Positions 41,202-49,800 of a stretch of 64,000 bases of DNA are shown piece after piece. Source of the stretch: Actinoallomurus sp963850195 (lineage in GTDB: Bacteria > Actinomycetota > Actinomycetes > Streptosporangiales > Streptosporangiaceae); NCBI GenBank assembly GCA_963850195.1, contig CAWKKD010000005.1, forward strand, positions 992,001-1,056,000, written 5' to 3'. Both the position numbers and the translations under genes were made by a program. The number at the start of each line of letters is the position of its first letter. Positions within the stretch are counted from its first letter, which is position 1. Below the pieces are notes generated by a model. The model was given only the letters and a program-made list of their open reading frames with translations. It was not told the origin of the DNA and ran no database searches.

Positions 41202-41264
41202 TCAGGTCACGGCGACCGGCTCACCCGGAGCCGGCTGCGTAAAGCCGAAATAGCGACGATCCAT
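41202..41264 (-). CDS. Tyr/Phe leader peptide of the chorismate mutase gene
   Basis: 20-codon ORF starting 'MDRRYFGF'. The codons are TAT (Tyr), TTC (Phe), GGC, TTT (Phe); TAT and TTT are rare in this GC-rich DNA, so ribosome stalling should sense charged tRNA-Tyr and tRNA-Phe. It ends 22 nt before the terminator hairpin. A TACGAT hexamer (41277-41272) lies 7 nt before the ATG, so the leader may be translated from a leaderless mRNA. It probably ties expression of the mutase to phenylalanine/tyrosine supply. Confidence 0.75.
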   Translation of the reverse strand: MDRRYFGFTQPAPGEPVAVT

Positions 41265-41317
41265 GCCGCACATCGTACCCGCATCGGCGCCGCGCCTACC
41301 ATCCACTGGAAGCGCGC

Positions 41318-41334
41318 GTCTCAGAATCCGAGAC
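41318..41334. promoter_or_regulatory. 17-bp palindrome GTCTC-N7-GAGAC
   Basis: GTCTCAGAATCCGAGAC lies in the divergent gap between the aromatic leader (41264, minus) and the AraC gene (41375, plus). Its arms and part of its centre are symmetric. A closely similar element is found in the hisD promoter (28495-28511), so it may be a shared operator. Confidence 0.5.
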
Positions 41335-41374
41335 GAATGACGACCCAATGCCGATGTAGCCAGATAATTCATGA

Positions 41375-42211
41375 ATGAAGCGCGAAGTCGCGCATTACCG
41401 GCGGCATCCGGCGGAACCCGGGGTCGACCTGCTGAGCGCCCGCTACGTCACCCACCGCTACACCCGGCACGCCCACGCGACATACACGATCGGGCTGATC
41501 GAGTCCGGCGTCGAGGAGTTCGAGCACGCCGGTACGACGCTGCGCGCCGCGCAGGGCCAGCTCGCGCTCCTGAACCCGGAGGTCGTGCACACCGGCCACG
41601 CGGGCGTCCCGGAGGGCTGGCGCTACCGGGTCCTGTATCCCACGATCGACGTCGTCAAGGACGTGGCGGCCGAGCTCGGCGCCGCGCCCGGCACGCCGTA
41701 CTTCCCCGACACCGTGGTCGACGACCCGCAGGCCGCGCGGCTACTGCGCGCCGTGCACCGCAGCGCCGAGCTCGGCGACGCGCTCGCGTCCTCGTCCCTG
41801 CTGCGCGAGGCGCTGACCGTGCTGCTGGGCCGGTACGCGACGCGCGTGGGCATGGGCGCCGGGCCGGTGCCTCCTCCGGCCGTACGCGCCGCCCGCGACG
41901 TCCTGCACGAGCGGCTGGCCACGCCGCCGCCGCTGGCGGAGCTGGCCGCTGCCGTCGGCACCGGGCCGTTCGCGCTGCTCCGGGCGTTCCGCTCGGCGTA
42001 CGGGCTGCCGCCGCACGCCTACCTGACGAACCTCCGCGTCCAGCGCGCCCGCGCGCTGCTGGACACCGGCCTGCGCCCCGCCGAGGTCGCGGCGCGCGTC
42101 GGCTTCGCCGACCAGGCCCACCTGACCCGCCATTTCAAGCGGGTCGTCGGCGTGCCTCCCGGCGCGTACCTGAACGGCCGGCACGCCGCGCCCGTACGCG
42201 ACGACGAGTGA
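41375..42211 (+). CDS. AraC family regulator with cupin sensor domain
   Basis: 278 residues. The N-terminal cupin ('THRYTRHAHATYTIGLIESG', 'GQLALLNPEVVHTGHAG') is followed by the AraC DNA-binding domain with both helix-turn-helix units ('LAELAAAVGTGPFALLRAFR', 'PAEVAARVGFADQAHLTRHF'). It is 52 bp upstream of azlC on the same strand. This regulator type commonly accompanies AzlCD exporters and probably responds to branched-chain or other amino acids. Confidence 0.92.
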   Translation: MKREVAHYRRHPAEPGVDLLSARYVTHRYTRHAHATYTIGLIESGVEEFEHAGTTLRAAQGQLALLNPEVVHTGHAGVPEGWRYRVLYPTIDVVKDVAAELGAAPGTPYFPDTVVDDPQAARLLRAVHRSAELGDALASSSLLREALTVLLGRYATRVGMGAGPVPPPAVRAARDVLHERLATPPPLAELAAAVGTGPFALLRAFRSAYGLPPHAYLTNLRVQRARALLDTGLRPAEVAARVGFADQAHLTRHFKRVVGVPPGAYLNGRHAAPVRDDE

Positions 42212-42263
42212 CGCGCAATTTCGTGCAAGACGCGGTTCCGGCCCGCTCCCTACCCTCATCGGT

Positions 42264-42995
42264 ATGGATTCGACGCTGACCCGCTCGGCCGTGCGCGACG
42301 GCATGGGCGTCGGCCTCGCCGTCGGCCTGTCCGGACTGGCCTTCGGGGCCGCGGCGGTCGCGGGCGGGCTCGGCGTGGCGCAGGCGTGCGTGCTCAGCCT
42401 CGTGGCGTTCTCCGGGGCATCGCAGTTCGCGCTGGTCGGGGTGGTCGCCGGTGGCGGCAACCTGATCGCCGGCGCGGTCGGCGCGGTCCTGCTGGGCGGG
42501 CGCAACGGCCTGTACGGCCTGCGGCTCGCCGGCACCCTGCGCGTACGCGGCTGGCGGCGCCTGGTCACGGCGCACGTCGTGATCGACGAGACGACGGCGG
42601 TGGCCACCGCGCAGCCCGAACCGCACGCGGCGCGCGCCGGCTTCCGCGCCACCGCGATCACCCTGTTCACGGTGTGGAACCTCAGCACGCTGCTGGGCGC
42701 GCTCGGCGCCGCGCGGCTGGGGAACCCCGAGACGTACGGGCTCGACGTGGTCGGCCCGGCGGCGTTCCTCGCCCTGCTGTGGCCCCGGCTGACCGCGGGC
42801 GGCGCCGAACGCCGCGTCGCCCTGCTCGCCGCGATCGTCGCGATCGCCGCCACCCCGCTGCTGCCGCCCGGCGTCCCGGTCATGCTCGCCGCCGTCGCCG
42901 CCCTCGCAGGCCTGGTGAGGCGCTCCCGGCCAGAGCCGCCTCTCGCCGAGGTGCCCGAAGCTCGGCTCGTGACCGTTCCCCCGGAGGACTCGTGA
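42264..42995 (+). CDS. azlC: Branched-chain amino acid exporter, AzlC subunit
   Basis: 243 residues, integral membrane. The AzlC start 'RDGMGVGLAVGLSGLAFGAA' with 'CVLSLVAFSGASQFALVGVV' and 'LLGGRNGLYGLRLAGTLRVR' is typical, with about six to seven hydrophobic segments. It works with the small AzlD protein to export branched-chain amino acids or analogues. The stop overlaps the azlD GTG by 4 bp. Confidence 0.92.
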   Translation: MDSTLTRSAVRDGMGVGLAVGLSGLAFGAAAVAGGLGVAQACVLSLVAFSGASQFALVGVVAGGGNLIAGAVGAVLLGGRNGLYGLRLAGTLRVRGWRRLVTAHVVIDETTAVATAQPEPHAARAGFRATAITLFTVWNLSTLLGALGAARLGNPETYGLDVVGPAAFLALLWPRLTAGGAERRVALLAAIVAIAATPLLPPGVPVMLAAVAALAGLVRRSRPEPPLAEVPEARLVTVPPEDS

Positions 42996-43297
42996 CCGTC
43001 TGGATCGCCGTCATCGCCACCGGCCTGGGCTGTTACGCCCTCAAGCTCGCCGGCCTGGTGACGCCCCAGCGGGTGCTCGCCGACCGCCGCGTACGGAGGT
43101 TCAGCGAGCTCGTTCCGGTCGCGCTGCTCACCGCCCTGATCGCGGTCCAGGCCCTCGCGCACGGCCGGAGCCTGGAGCTCGACGGCGCCCGGCTGGCCGG
43201 GCTGGGCACCGCCGTCATCGCGCTGCTCCTGCGCGCTCCGTTCCTGGTCGTGCTGCTGGCAGCCGCCGCCGTGACCGCCGGCCTCCGCCTGCTCTGA
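42992..43297 (+). CDS. azlD: Branched-chain amino acid exporter, AzlD subunit
   Basis: 101 residues from GTG 42992, with GGAGG 5 nt upstream. Three to four hydrophobic segments: 'VWIAVIATGLGCYALKLAGL', 'ELVPVALLTALIAVQAL', 'AVIALLLRAPFLVVLLAAAA'. The pattern 'FSELVPVALLTAL' is the AzlD hallmark. Partner of AzlC by overlap and family. Confidence 0.9.
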   Translation: MTVWIAVIATGLGCYALKLAGLVTPQRVLADRRVRRFSELVPVALLTALIAVQALAHGRSLELDGARLAGLGTAVIALLLRAPFLVVLLAAAAVTAGLRLL

Positions 43298-43414
43298 CCC
43301 GTCCCCCGGCGCCCGTGTCCAGGGTCGGCCGGGGCGTGATCGAGGCGTCGTCGACGCGCGTGCCGTGACAAGGACCGGCCCGCGTTTCTGCTAACGAACC
43401 CTCGCCCGCTTTGT

Positions 43415-43456
43415 GGAAACTTTGTTTTGACTGCCGTATTGACGGCGAAAGTTTCC
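43415..43456 (+). promoter_or_regulatory. Nested inverted repeats upstream of the Cys-rich operon
   Basis: Outer arms GGAAACTTT (43415-43423) and AAAGTTTCC (43448-43456) enclose an inner stem GCCGT (43433-43437) / ACGGC (43442-43446) with loop ATTG. The element is AT-rich compared with its surroundings and ends 62 nt before the start codon at 43519. It could be an operator around a promoter (a TTGACT hexamer is inside) or a folded RNA leader. Nothing else stands out in 43298-43518. Confidence 0.6.
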
Positions 43457-43518
43457 TTCTTCACCATCAAGGCACCCGGGCAGGCCTGTCATTTCGAAAT
43501 CCACGAACGGAGGCAGTA

Positions 43519-43944
43519 ATGGGTTGCGCCAACAGCGCCTCACCAGCCTACGGCGAGATGTCATGGTTCTGCTGCGGCAGCGCTTGGGGGCCCTGCGGGT
43601 CCGCCGGGGGCGGCGCCTGCGGAAACTGCACCTCAGGCTCGCACCAGTGCGCGTGGCCGAACACCTCGACCGCGTGCTTCAACATCACCCGCCCCGACCA
43701 GTGCGGCGTGGGCCTGGCCCAGCGCGGCTGCGGTCACGTCTTCTACGTCACCAGCCAGTGCAGCGGCTCCTGCGTCAGCGTCTCGATCGCCGACTGCGGT
43801 CCTGACACGAACTCCTTCTGCGGCGAACAGAACTGCTGCGGAGGCGCGTGCGCGACGAACCGCATCATCGACCTCACCCCGTCGGCGTACAGCGCGATCG
43901 CCGATCTTTCGAGCGGGCTTTCCCCCGCTCGGATCGACAGCTAG
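43519..43944 (+). CDS. Cysteine-rich double-psi beta-barrel-like protein
   Basis: 141 residues with 17 cysteines, starting at ATG 43519 with GGAGG 6 nt upstream. The second half reads like an expansin/barwin/RlpA barrel: 'QRGCGHVFYVTSQCSG', 'CVSVSIADCGPDT' and 'NRIIDLTPSAYSAIADLSSG' match the conserved V-x-V-x-D-x-C and I-D-L-s-x-x-A-f blocks. The first half is Gly/Cys/Trp-rich. No signal peptide is visible, which is odd for a disulfide-rich protein. It is followed by a Tat-exported protein and a MauE-like membrane protein, so it may be exported with a partner and oxidised by it. Confidence 0.7.
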   Translation: MGCANSASPAYGEMSWFCCGSAWGPCGSAGGGACGNCTSGSHQCAWPNTSTACFNITRPDQCGVGLAQRGCGHVFYVTSQCSGSCVSVSIADCGPDTNSFCGEQNCCGGACATNRIIDLTPSAYSAIADLSSGLSPARIDS

Positions 43945-43962
43945 TAGCCGGAGGCCCCTGCC

Positions 43963-44568
43963 ATGACCAGTCCAGACCGCCGCCGGTTCCTCAGCTCCGC
44001 CGTGCTCGGCACCGGCGCCGTCGCCGGTGCGACCGCGCTCGGCTCGCTGGCGCCCGAGACCGCCTTCGCCGCCGCCAAGCCGACGATCAGCCTCGACCCC
44101 GGAGCCCTCGACCCCAACTTCGCCGAGGGCCGGGTCACCGGGATCAGCGGTTCCCTGCTCAAGGTGTCCGGCTCCGACCGGAGACTGCACCGCATCTACA
44201 TCACCCACGGCACCAGCGTGTGGAAGCTGCGGCCGACCACGTTCGACCAGATCGCGGTCGGTGACGGCCTGTACGCCCGCGGCGTCGTCATGCCCGACGG
44301 CGCGCTCGCCGCGGACGCCGTCTGGGTGAACATCGTGAACCTCGACGCCTCGATCGCGGCGATCGACAAGGGCCGGCTGCACCTCGACCACCACGGCAAG
44401 AGGGTCGTGGGCCACGTGGTGACCGGCACCACCGCGGCCGTGTACAACCACACGCCCGCCATCGCGGACCTGTCCCGCCTGCAGGTCGGCAAGCACGTCA
44501 AGGTGATCGGCGCCTGGCGGCCCGACACCAACGAGATCGACATCGCCACGGTCTACGCCGGTATCTGA
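43963..44568 (+). CDS. Tat-exported protein of unknown function (DUF5666-like strands)
   Basis: 201 residues. The N-terminus has a clear twin-arginine signal ('PDRRRFLSSAVLGTGAVAGA' ending 'ETAFAAAKP', cleavage near residue 38). The mature part is beta-rich with repeated 'GRVTGISGSLLKV', 'IAVGDGLYARGVVMPDG', 'HVKVIGAWRPDTNEI' segments, resembling OB-like/DUF5666 sheets. No enzyme motif. It has GGAGG 9 nt upstream of ATG 43963 and sits 18 bp after the Cys-rich gene. It may be the exported partner of that protein. Confidence 0.8.
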   Translation: MTSPDRRRFLSSAVLGTGAVAGATALGSLAPETAFAAAKPTISLDPGALDPNFAEGRVTGISGSLLKVSGSDRRLHRIYITHGTSVWKLRPTTFDQIAVGDGLYARGVVMPDGALAADAVWVNIVNLDASIAAIDKGRLHLDHHGKRVVGHVVTGTTAAVYNHTPAIADLSRLQVGKHVKVIGAWRPDTNEIDIATVYAGI

Positions 44569-44588
44569 CCCGAAGGAGGAACTCCCCC

Positions 44589-45419
44589 ATGCTCGAGTGG
44601 CCAGCGTCGGTTCAGCCGCTTCTCATCGGCGGCACGCTCCTGTGGTCCGGCGGCCTGAAGTGCTTCGGCCGGTCCGCCCGCCGGACCGCCGAAAAGTCCG
44701 CACTGCCCTCGCTCGTCGGTGAGACGCGGGCACTGACCGCGTACCGGCTGACCGGAGGGGTGGAGCTGGCGCTGGCCGCCGTGCTACTGCTCCCGCCCGC
44801 CCTACTCGCCGAGAGCGCCGGCGCCGCCGTCCTCTCTCTCGGCTTCCTGGCGTACCTGACGTACGCCAAGGTCGCCGCGCCCGACTCCTCCTGCGGTTGC
44901 CTGGGCAAGAAGCAGACGCCCGTGACCTGGCGCGGTTTCGCCCGCGCCGGGCTGCTCCTGGCGTCCGCCCTGCTCGGCACGCAGGCGACCGGGTGGTGGG
45001 GCGGTGGCATCCGCCACGCCCCCATCTCGGCCGCCGGCCTGCTCATCGTCGAGGCCGCGCTCATGATCGGCTTCTCCCCCGAGGCCGACGGCACGTGGCT
45101 GATGCCGCTGCGCCGCCTGCGGATCCGCATGAAGCACCCGCTCGCCGAGCGCTCGTTCGACATGCCCCTCGAGTCGAGCATCCAGCAGCTCCACAGCAGC
45201 CCCGCCTACCGCCAGGTCGGCGCGCTGATCAAGTCGGGCCTGCTGGAGACCTGGGACGAGGACGACGTGAGGATGCTCACCTACACGGCCGAGTACGAGG
45301 GCACGACCGCGACCGCGGTGTTCGCCGTGCCCAAGCAGCACTACCGTCCGGAGGACATCCGCGTCGCTCTCGTCGACGAGTCGACCGAGTCGACGCTCCT
45401 GGTGCTCCAGGGCGCCTGA
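44589..45419 (+). CDS. MauE/DoxX-like membrane protein with extra C-terminal domain
   Basis: 276 residues. The N-terminal 160 residues contain four to five hydrophobic segments ('VELALAAVLLLPPALLAES', 'AVLSLGFLAYLTYAKVAAP', 'ARAGLLLASALLGTQATGW') and the 'SSCGCLGKK' Cys-x-Cys motif typical of MauE-type proteins, which help form disulfides in the methylamine dehydrogenase light chain. The last 100 residues form a soluble domain I cannot assign. GAAGGAGG lies 13 nt upstream. The obvious local client is the 17-cysteine protein two genes upstream. Confidence 0.82.
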   Translation: MLEWPASVQPLLIGGTLLWSGGLKCFGRSARRTAEKSALPSLVGETRALTAYRLTGGVELALAAVLLLPPALLAESAGAAVLSLGFLAYLTYAKVAAPDSSCGCLGKKQTPVTWRGFARAGLLLASALLGTQATGWWGGGIRHAPISAAGLLIVEAALMIGFSPEADGTWLMPLRRLRIRMKHPLAERSFDMPLESSIQQLHSSPAYRQVGALIKSGLLETWDEDDVRMLTYTAEYEGTTATAVFAVPKQHYRPEDIRVALVDESTESTLLVLQGA

Positions 45420-45431
45420 CCACGCTCGATC

Positions 45432-45463
45432 GGGACCCCGGCCCTGTGGAGGGCCGGGGTCCC
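45432..45463 (+). terminator. Terminator after the Cys-rich/MauE operon
   Basis: A perfect 14-bp GC-rich stem (45432-45445 with 45450-45463) with loop GTGG lies 13 bp after the MauE-like stop. No long T-run follows. The remainder of the gap to 45661 holds no gene. Confidence 0.85.
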
Positions 45464-45661
45464 CGTGTGTCCGTTCCGGTTGTGGTCCGAGGAGCGTGAA
45501 CGTACATTCGCAGCATGCCCCGCCGACCACCCCTTTGAGTGAACACACTTTTTCCGGCCTGGACATGTCCTTAATCTCTTGGGAGGTTGGACGGCCACGA
45601 CGGCGTCACGCAGCCGCCGCCGTGCGAAGCCCTGGGCACCCGGAGAAAGGACGTATCACCG

Positions 45662-46579
45662 ATGACCGCGGAGACGACCGGCAGGACGCCGGCGCTCGAC
45701 GACGTGCCCGGCTGGTTCCCAGCGATCGACCAGTGGATCTTCAGCTGGATCCTCGAGCGTCAGGGTCGGCTCGGAACCCCCGGCGACCTCCTCGAACTCG
45801 GCGTCTACCTCGGCAAGAGCGCCATCCTGACCGGCCGTCACCTGCGGGACGGTGAGCTCTTCACGGTCTGCGACCTCTTCGACTCCGACGCCCCGGACGT
45901 CGCGAACGCCCGCGAGATGAACGCCTCCTACAAGTCGCTGACCCGCGTCGGCTTCGAGGAGAACTACCTGTCCTTCCACGAGCGGCTGCCGGAGATCATC
46001 GAGGCGCCCACCTCCGTGGTCCTCGCCCACGTGAAGGCCAAGTCCTGCCGGTTCGTCCACGTCGACGCGTCGCATCTGTACGAGCACGTGCGCGGCGACC
46101 TGGTCGCCGCCCGCACCGCGCTCGGGGACCAGGGCGTCATCGTCTGCGACGACTACCGGTCCCCGCACACCCCGGGCGTCTCGGCCGCCGTCTGGCAGGC
46201 CGTGGCCGACGACCGGCTCCGGGTCATCTGCGTGACGCCACAGAAGCTGTACGGCACCTGGGGCGACCCCGAGCCGATCCGCGAGGACCTCCTGGCCTGG
46301 CTGGACGGCCACGAGGACATCTGGCACGAGGTGCAGCAGGTCGCCGGCGCGCCGCTCGTACGCCTCAAGGGCCGGGCGCCGTCGCGCGAGGAGACCGAGC
46401 TGAAGCGGCTCAAGGCCGCGCTGAAGGCGGAGAAGGAGAAGTCGCGGCTCGCCAAGGCCGCGCTGAAGGACAAGAAGGAAGAGCTCGAGGCCGTTCGCGG
46501 CTCGCTCAGCTTCCGCGCCGGCCGTACGTTCACGGCCACGCCTCGCGCCTTTCGCAAGGTCACCCGCCGCGGCAGGTGA
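45662..46579 (+). CDS. Class I SAM-dependent methyltransferase with coiled-coil tail
   Basis: 305 residues from ATG 45662, with GAAAGGA 9 nt upstream. The Rossmann methyltransferase core is 'LLELGVYLGKSAILTGRHL' (motif I, about residue 45), 'FTVCDLFDSD', 'CRFVHVDASHLYEHVRGDL' and 'GVIVCDDYRSPHTPGV', resembling the Methyltransf_24 group in surface-glycan clusters. A Lys/Glu-rich coiled coil follows (about 250-290). It is upstream of a TagF-type polymerase gene, so it may modify a wall polymer. The substrate is unknown. Confidence 0.85.
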   Translation: MTAETTGRTPALDDVPGWFPAIDQWIFSWILERQGRLGTPGDLLELGVYLGKSAILTGRHLRDGELFTVCDLFDSDAPDVANAREMNASYKSLTRVGFEENYLSFHERLPEIIEAPTSVVLAHVKAKSCRFVHVDASHLYEHVRGDLVAARTALGDQGVIVCDDYRSPHTPGVSAAVWQAVADDRLRVICVTPQKLYGTWGDPEPIREDLLAWLDGHEDIWHEVQQVAGAPLVRLKGRAPSREETELKRLKAALKAEKEKSRLAKAALKDKKEELEAVRGSLSFRAGRTFTATPRAFRKVTRRGR

Positions 46580-46897
46580 CCGGGCCATTGCCAGAACGTG
46601 GCCTCTCATGGTGGTTCGCCGCTGGCCGTCGTGGCCGGTCCGGCGCAGGATGCTTGCGAGGCGTTCGTACGCCTGGAGCCGTCGGCGTTTCAGGACAGTG
46701 AGAGGGCCCCTTCGGGCCGCGTCGCATCCCTGCGGTATTGGTCACGCTATGTGTCAACAAAGTCGGCACAGGGTGACAACCAGCGATACTACGCTTAGAT
46801 CACGTTAACTTGCAGTTGTCTATAACGTTTGGATCCCGCACTCTCCAATGTCCGAAATTCGGGCATTGCCTGGCTTTGACTTACGAGGTACCTCCTG
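46580..46897 (+). promoter_or_regulatory. Intergenic region with probable promoter for the GT2-TagF gene
   Basis: About 320 bp without a gene. The part 46745-46860 is clearly AT-richer than the surroundings and includes TATAAC (46821-46826), a candidate -10 that would give a leader of about 65 nt before GTG 46898. No confident -35 or operator was found. Confidence 0.4.
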
Positions 46898-49800
46898 GTG
46901 TCACCCAAGCTCAGCGTCGTCCTTCCCTTCTACAACGTGGAGCCGTATATCGAGGCCTGCCTGGAGTCCATCGCCAGGCAGACCATGCGTGACCTCGAGG
47001 TCATCATGGTCGACGACGGCTCACCGGACGGCAGCACGGTGATCGCGAAGGCGTACGCGGAGAGTGACCCGCGCTTCAAGCTCGTCCACCAGCCGAACCA
47101 GGGGCTCGGACCCGCGCGGAACACCGGCACGGCGCACGCCACCGGGGAGTACATCACCTTCGCCGACAGCGACGACATCGTCGCCCGGTCCGCGTACGAG
47201 CTGCTCGTCGGCTCCCTCGATGAGACCGGCTCCGACATCGCGGCCGGCAACGTCATGCGGTTCAACACCGCGCGCGCCTGGCAGGGCTGGGCGCACGCCG
47301 AGCCGTTCCGTGAGACGCGGAAGAAGACGCACGTCACCGTCCAGACCAGCCTGATGCAGGACCGGATGGTGTGGAACAAGGTGTTCCGCCGGTCCTTCTG
47401 GGACGCCAAGGGCCTCAGCTTCCCGGGGATGCTGTACGAGGACTCCCCCGTGATGGTCCGCGCGCACGTGCTCGCGACCTCCGTCGACGTGCTCAGCCCG
47501 CACGTGTACTACTGGCGCCAGCGCGACTCGGGCGAGCTGTCCATCACCCAGCGCAAGGCCGAGCTGTCCAACCTGGAAGACCGCATGGAGTCGGTCCGCC
47601 AGGTCCACGACTTCCTGCACGAGAAGTCCCCGCAGCTCAAGCCGGTCTATGACCGCTACGCCCTCGAGGTCGACCTGCGGGTGCTCGTCGACTCCCTGCT
47701 CACGGCCAACGACGCCGAGCAGGCGCGCATCATCGAGCTCGGCCATGAGTTCCTCGACGACGTCGACCCGCACGTGATCGGGGAGCTCACCGCCGCGCAC
47801 CGGCTCTGCTACCACCTGCTCGGCCGCCGGATGCTCCCGCAGCTCGTGGAGCTGCTGAGGTTCGAGCAGACCGAGAAGTCGCGCGTCCAGGTCGTACGCC
47901 GCGGCCGGCTACGGCCCCGGTTCTTCGCGCGGTACCCGTTCTTCGAGGACCCGGCCGTCAGCGTGCCGTCCGGCGTGTACGACGTCACCGACGAGCTCGA
48001 GCTCGAGTCGGTCATCGACGACGTGATCTGGGAGAACGACCGGCTGTGCCTCGAGGGGCACGCGATGGTCAAGCGGTTGCCGATGACGTCCGACACCCGG
48101 CTGGACGTCTGGCTGGAGCACACGAAGAGCAAGCGCCGGATCGACCTGAACGTCCAGCGCGTACGCCGGCCCGACGTGACCGCCGAGTCCGGCCAGTCCG
48201 CGGTGTCCTATGACGACTCCGGCTTCCGCGTGGAGGTCGACCCGCAGCGCCTGAAGATCGGCGGGGCCTGGAAGGCCGCCGACTGGCGGATCCACGTGAA
48301 CGTCCGCGGCAACGGGCTCCGGCACTCCGGGACCATCACGCGCCAGGCACCGGGCCGCGCGTCGTGGCCGCCGATGATCGAGGTCGCCGAGGGCGTACGC
48401 GCGCAGCTCGTCAAGGCCGGCTCCGAACCACCCGCGCTCCGGATCAAGCGACCGGCCGCGCTGGTCACCGGCATGCGGCTGAACGGCGACATGGCCGAGC
48501 TGACCGGCTGGACGAGCGGCACGATCGCGCACTGCGCCGTCCACATCACCCGCCGGCAGGGGGTGACGACGGTCAAGGTGCCCGCCGACGTGAGGTCCGA
48601 CGGCGCGGACGGGACCGCGTTCACCGCGCGGATCCCGCTCGCGGAGCTGGCCGCCGACCTGGACCTGGTGGACAGCGTCGTGAACGTCTCCCCGCTCGGC
48701 GAGGGCATCCAGTGGGACGTCGGCCTCCAGGTGGACGGCCGGTCGCGCAAGCTCGCGCTGGCCGAGGGCGCCCGGCCGGTCCGCAGCCTGTTCGGCAGCG
48801 GTGAGGTCACGCTCACCACCACGCGCTTCGGCAACCTCACCGTCCTCGAGCGGTCCAGCCGCCCGGTCGTCGAGCACGTCGAGTGGACCTCCGACGGCCG
48901 GCTGCTCCTGGCCGGGACCGCGATGGAGCGTCCCCACGAGCTGATCCTGCGGCACCGGCGGGCCAGCGAGGAGTACCGCTGTCCCATCTCCTGGGACGGC
49001 GAGCGGTTCACCACCGAGATCGCGCCCGCGCGGGTCGCCAAGCTCGGCGGCGAACTCCCGCTCGCGACCGGTAACTGGGCCGTCTTCGTGGCCGACCAGA
49101 CCGGCGGCGACGTGCCCGTCGTCATCGACCGGCCCCGCATCCACGGCCTGACCGAACCACAGACGATCGGCCACCACGTCTTCCGGCTGACGACGTACCA
49201 GACCGACTCCCTGCAGCTGAAGGTGCGCGCCGCGCTGCCCGACGACGAACGCGGCCCGTACGCGCAGCAGGTCATCCAGGAGAACGACTACCTCGCCTAC
49301 CTGCAGGAACCCCTGCGGGACCTGGTCGTCTTCGACTGCTACGAGGGCATGCAGTACTCCTGCAGCCCGCGGGCGATCTACGAGGAGCTACAGCGCCGCG
49401 GGACCCGCCTGGAGTGCGTCTGGGTGACCAAGGACGAGCAGTTCGCCGTCCCCGGCGACGGGCGTACGGTGCTGGTCGGCAGCCGCGCGCACTACCGGGC
49501 GCTGGCCCAGGCCAAGTACGTGTTCGGCAACTACGGGCAGTTCCCGTGGTTCGTCAAACGCGAGGGCCAGGTCTACGTGCAGACCTGGCACGGCACCCCG
49601 CTGAAGAAGCTCGCCTATGACCTTCGGGACATGCCGTTCCGCCGGACCGAGACGCTGGACTGGATGGAGCGGGAGGTGCCGCGCTGGGACGTCGTGATCT
49701 CACCGAACCCGTTCACGACACCGATCATGCGGCGCGCGTTCCGGTACGAGGGCGAGATCCTCGAGTCCGGCTACCCGCGCAACGACCTGCTCAAGAGCCC

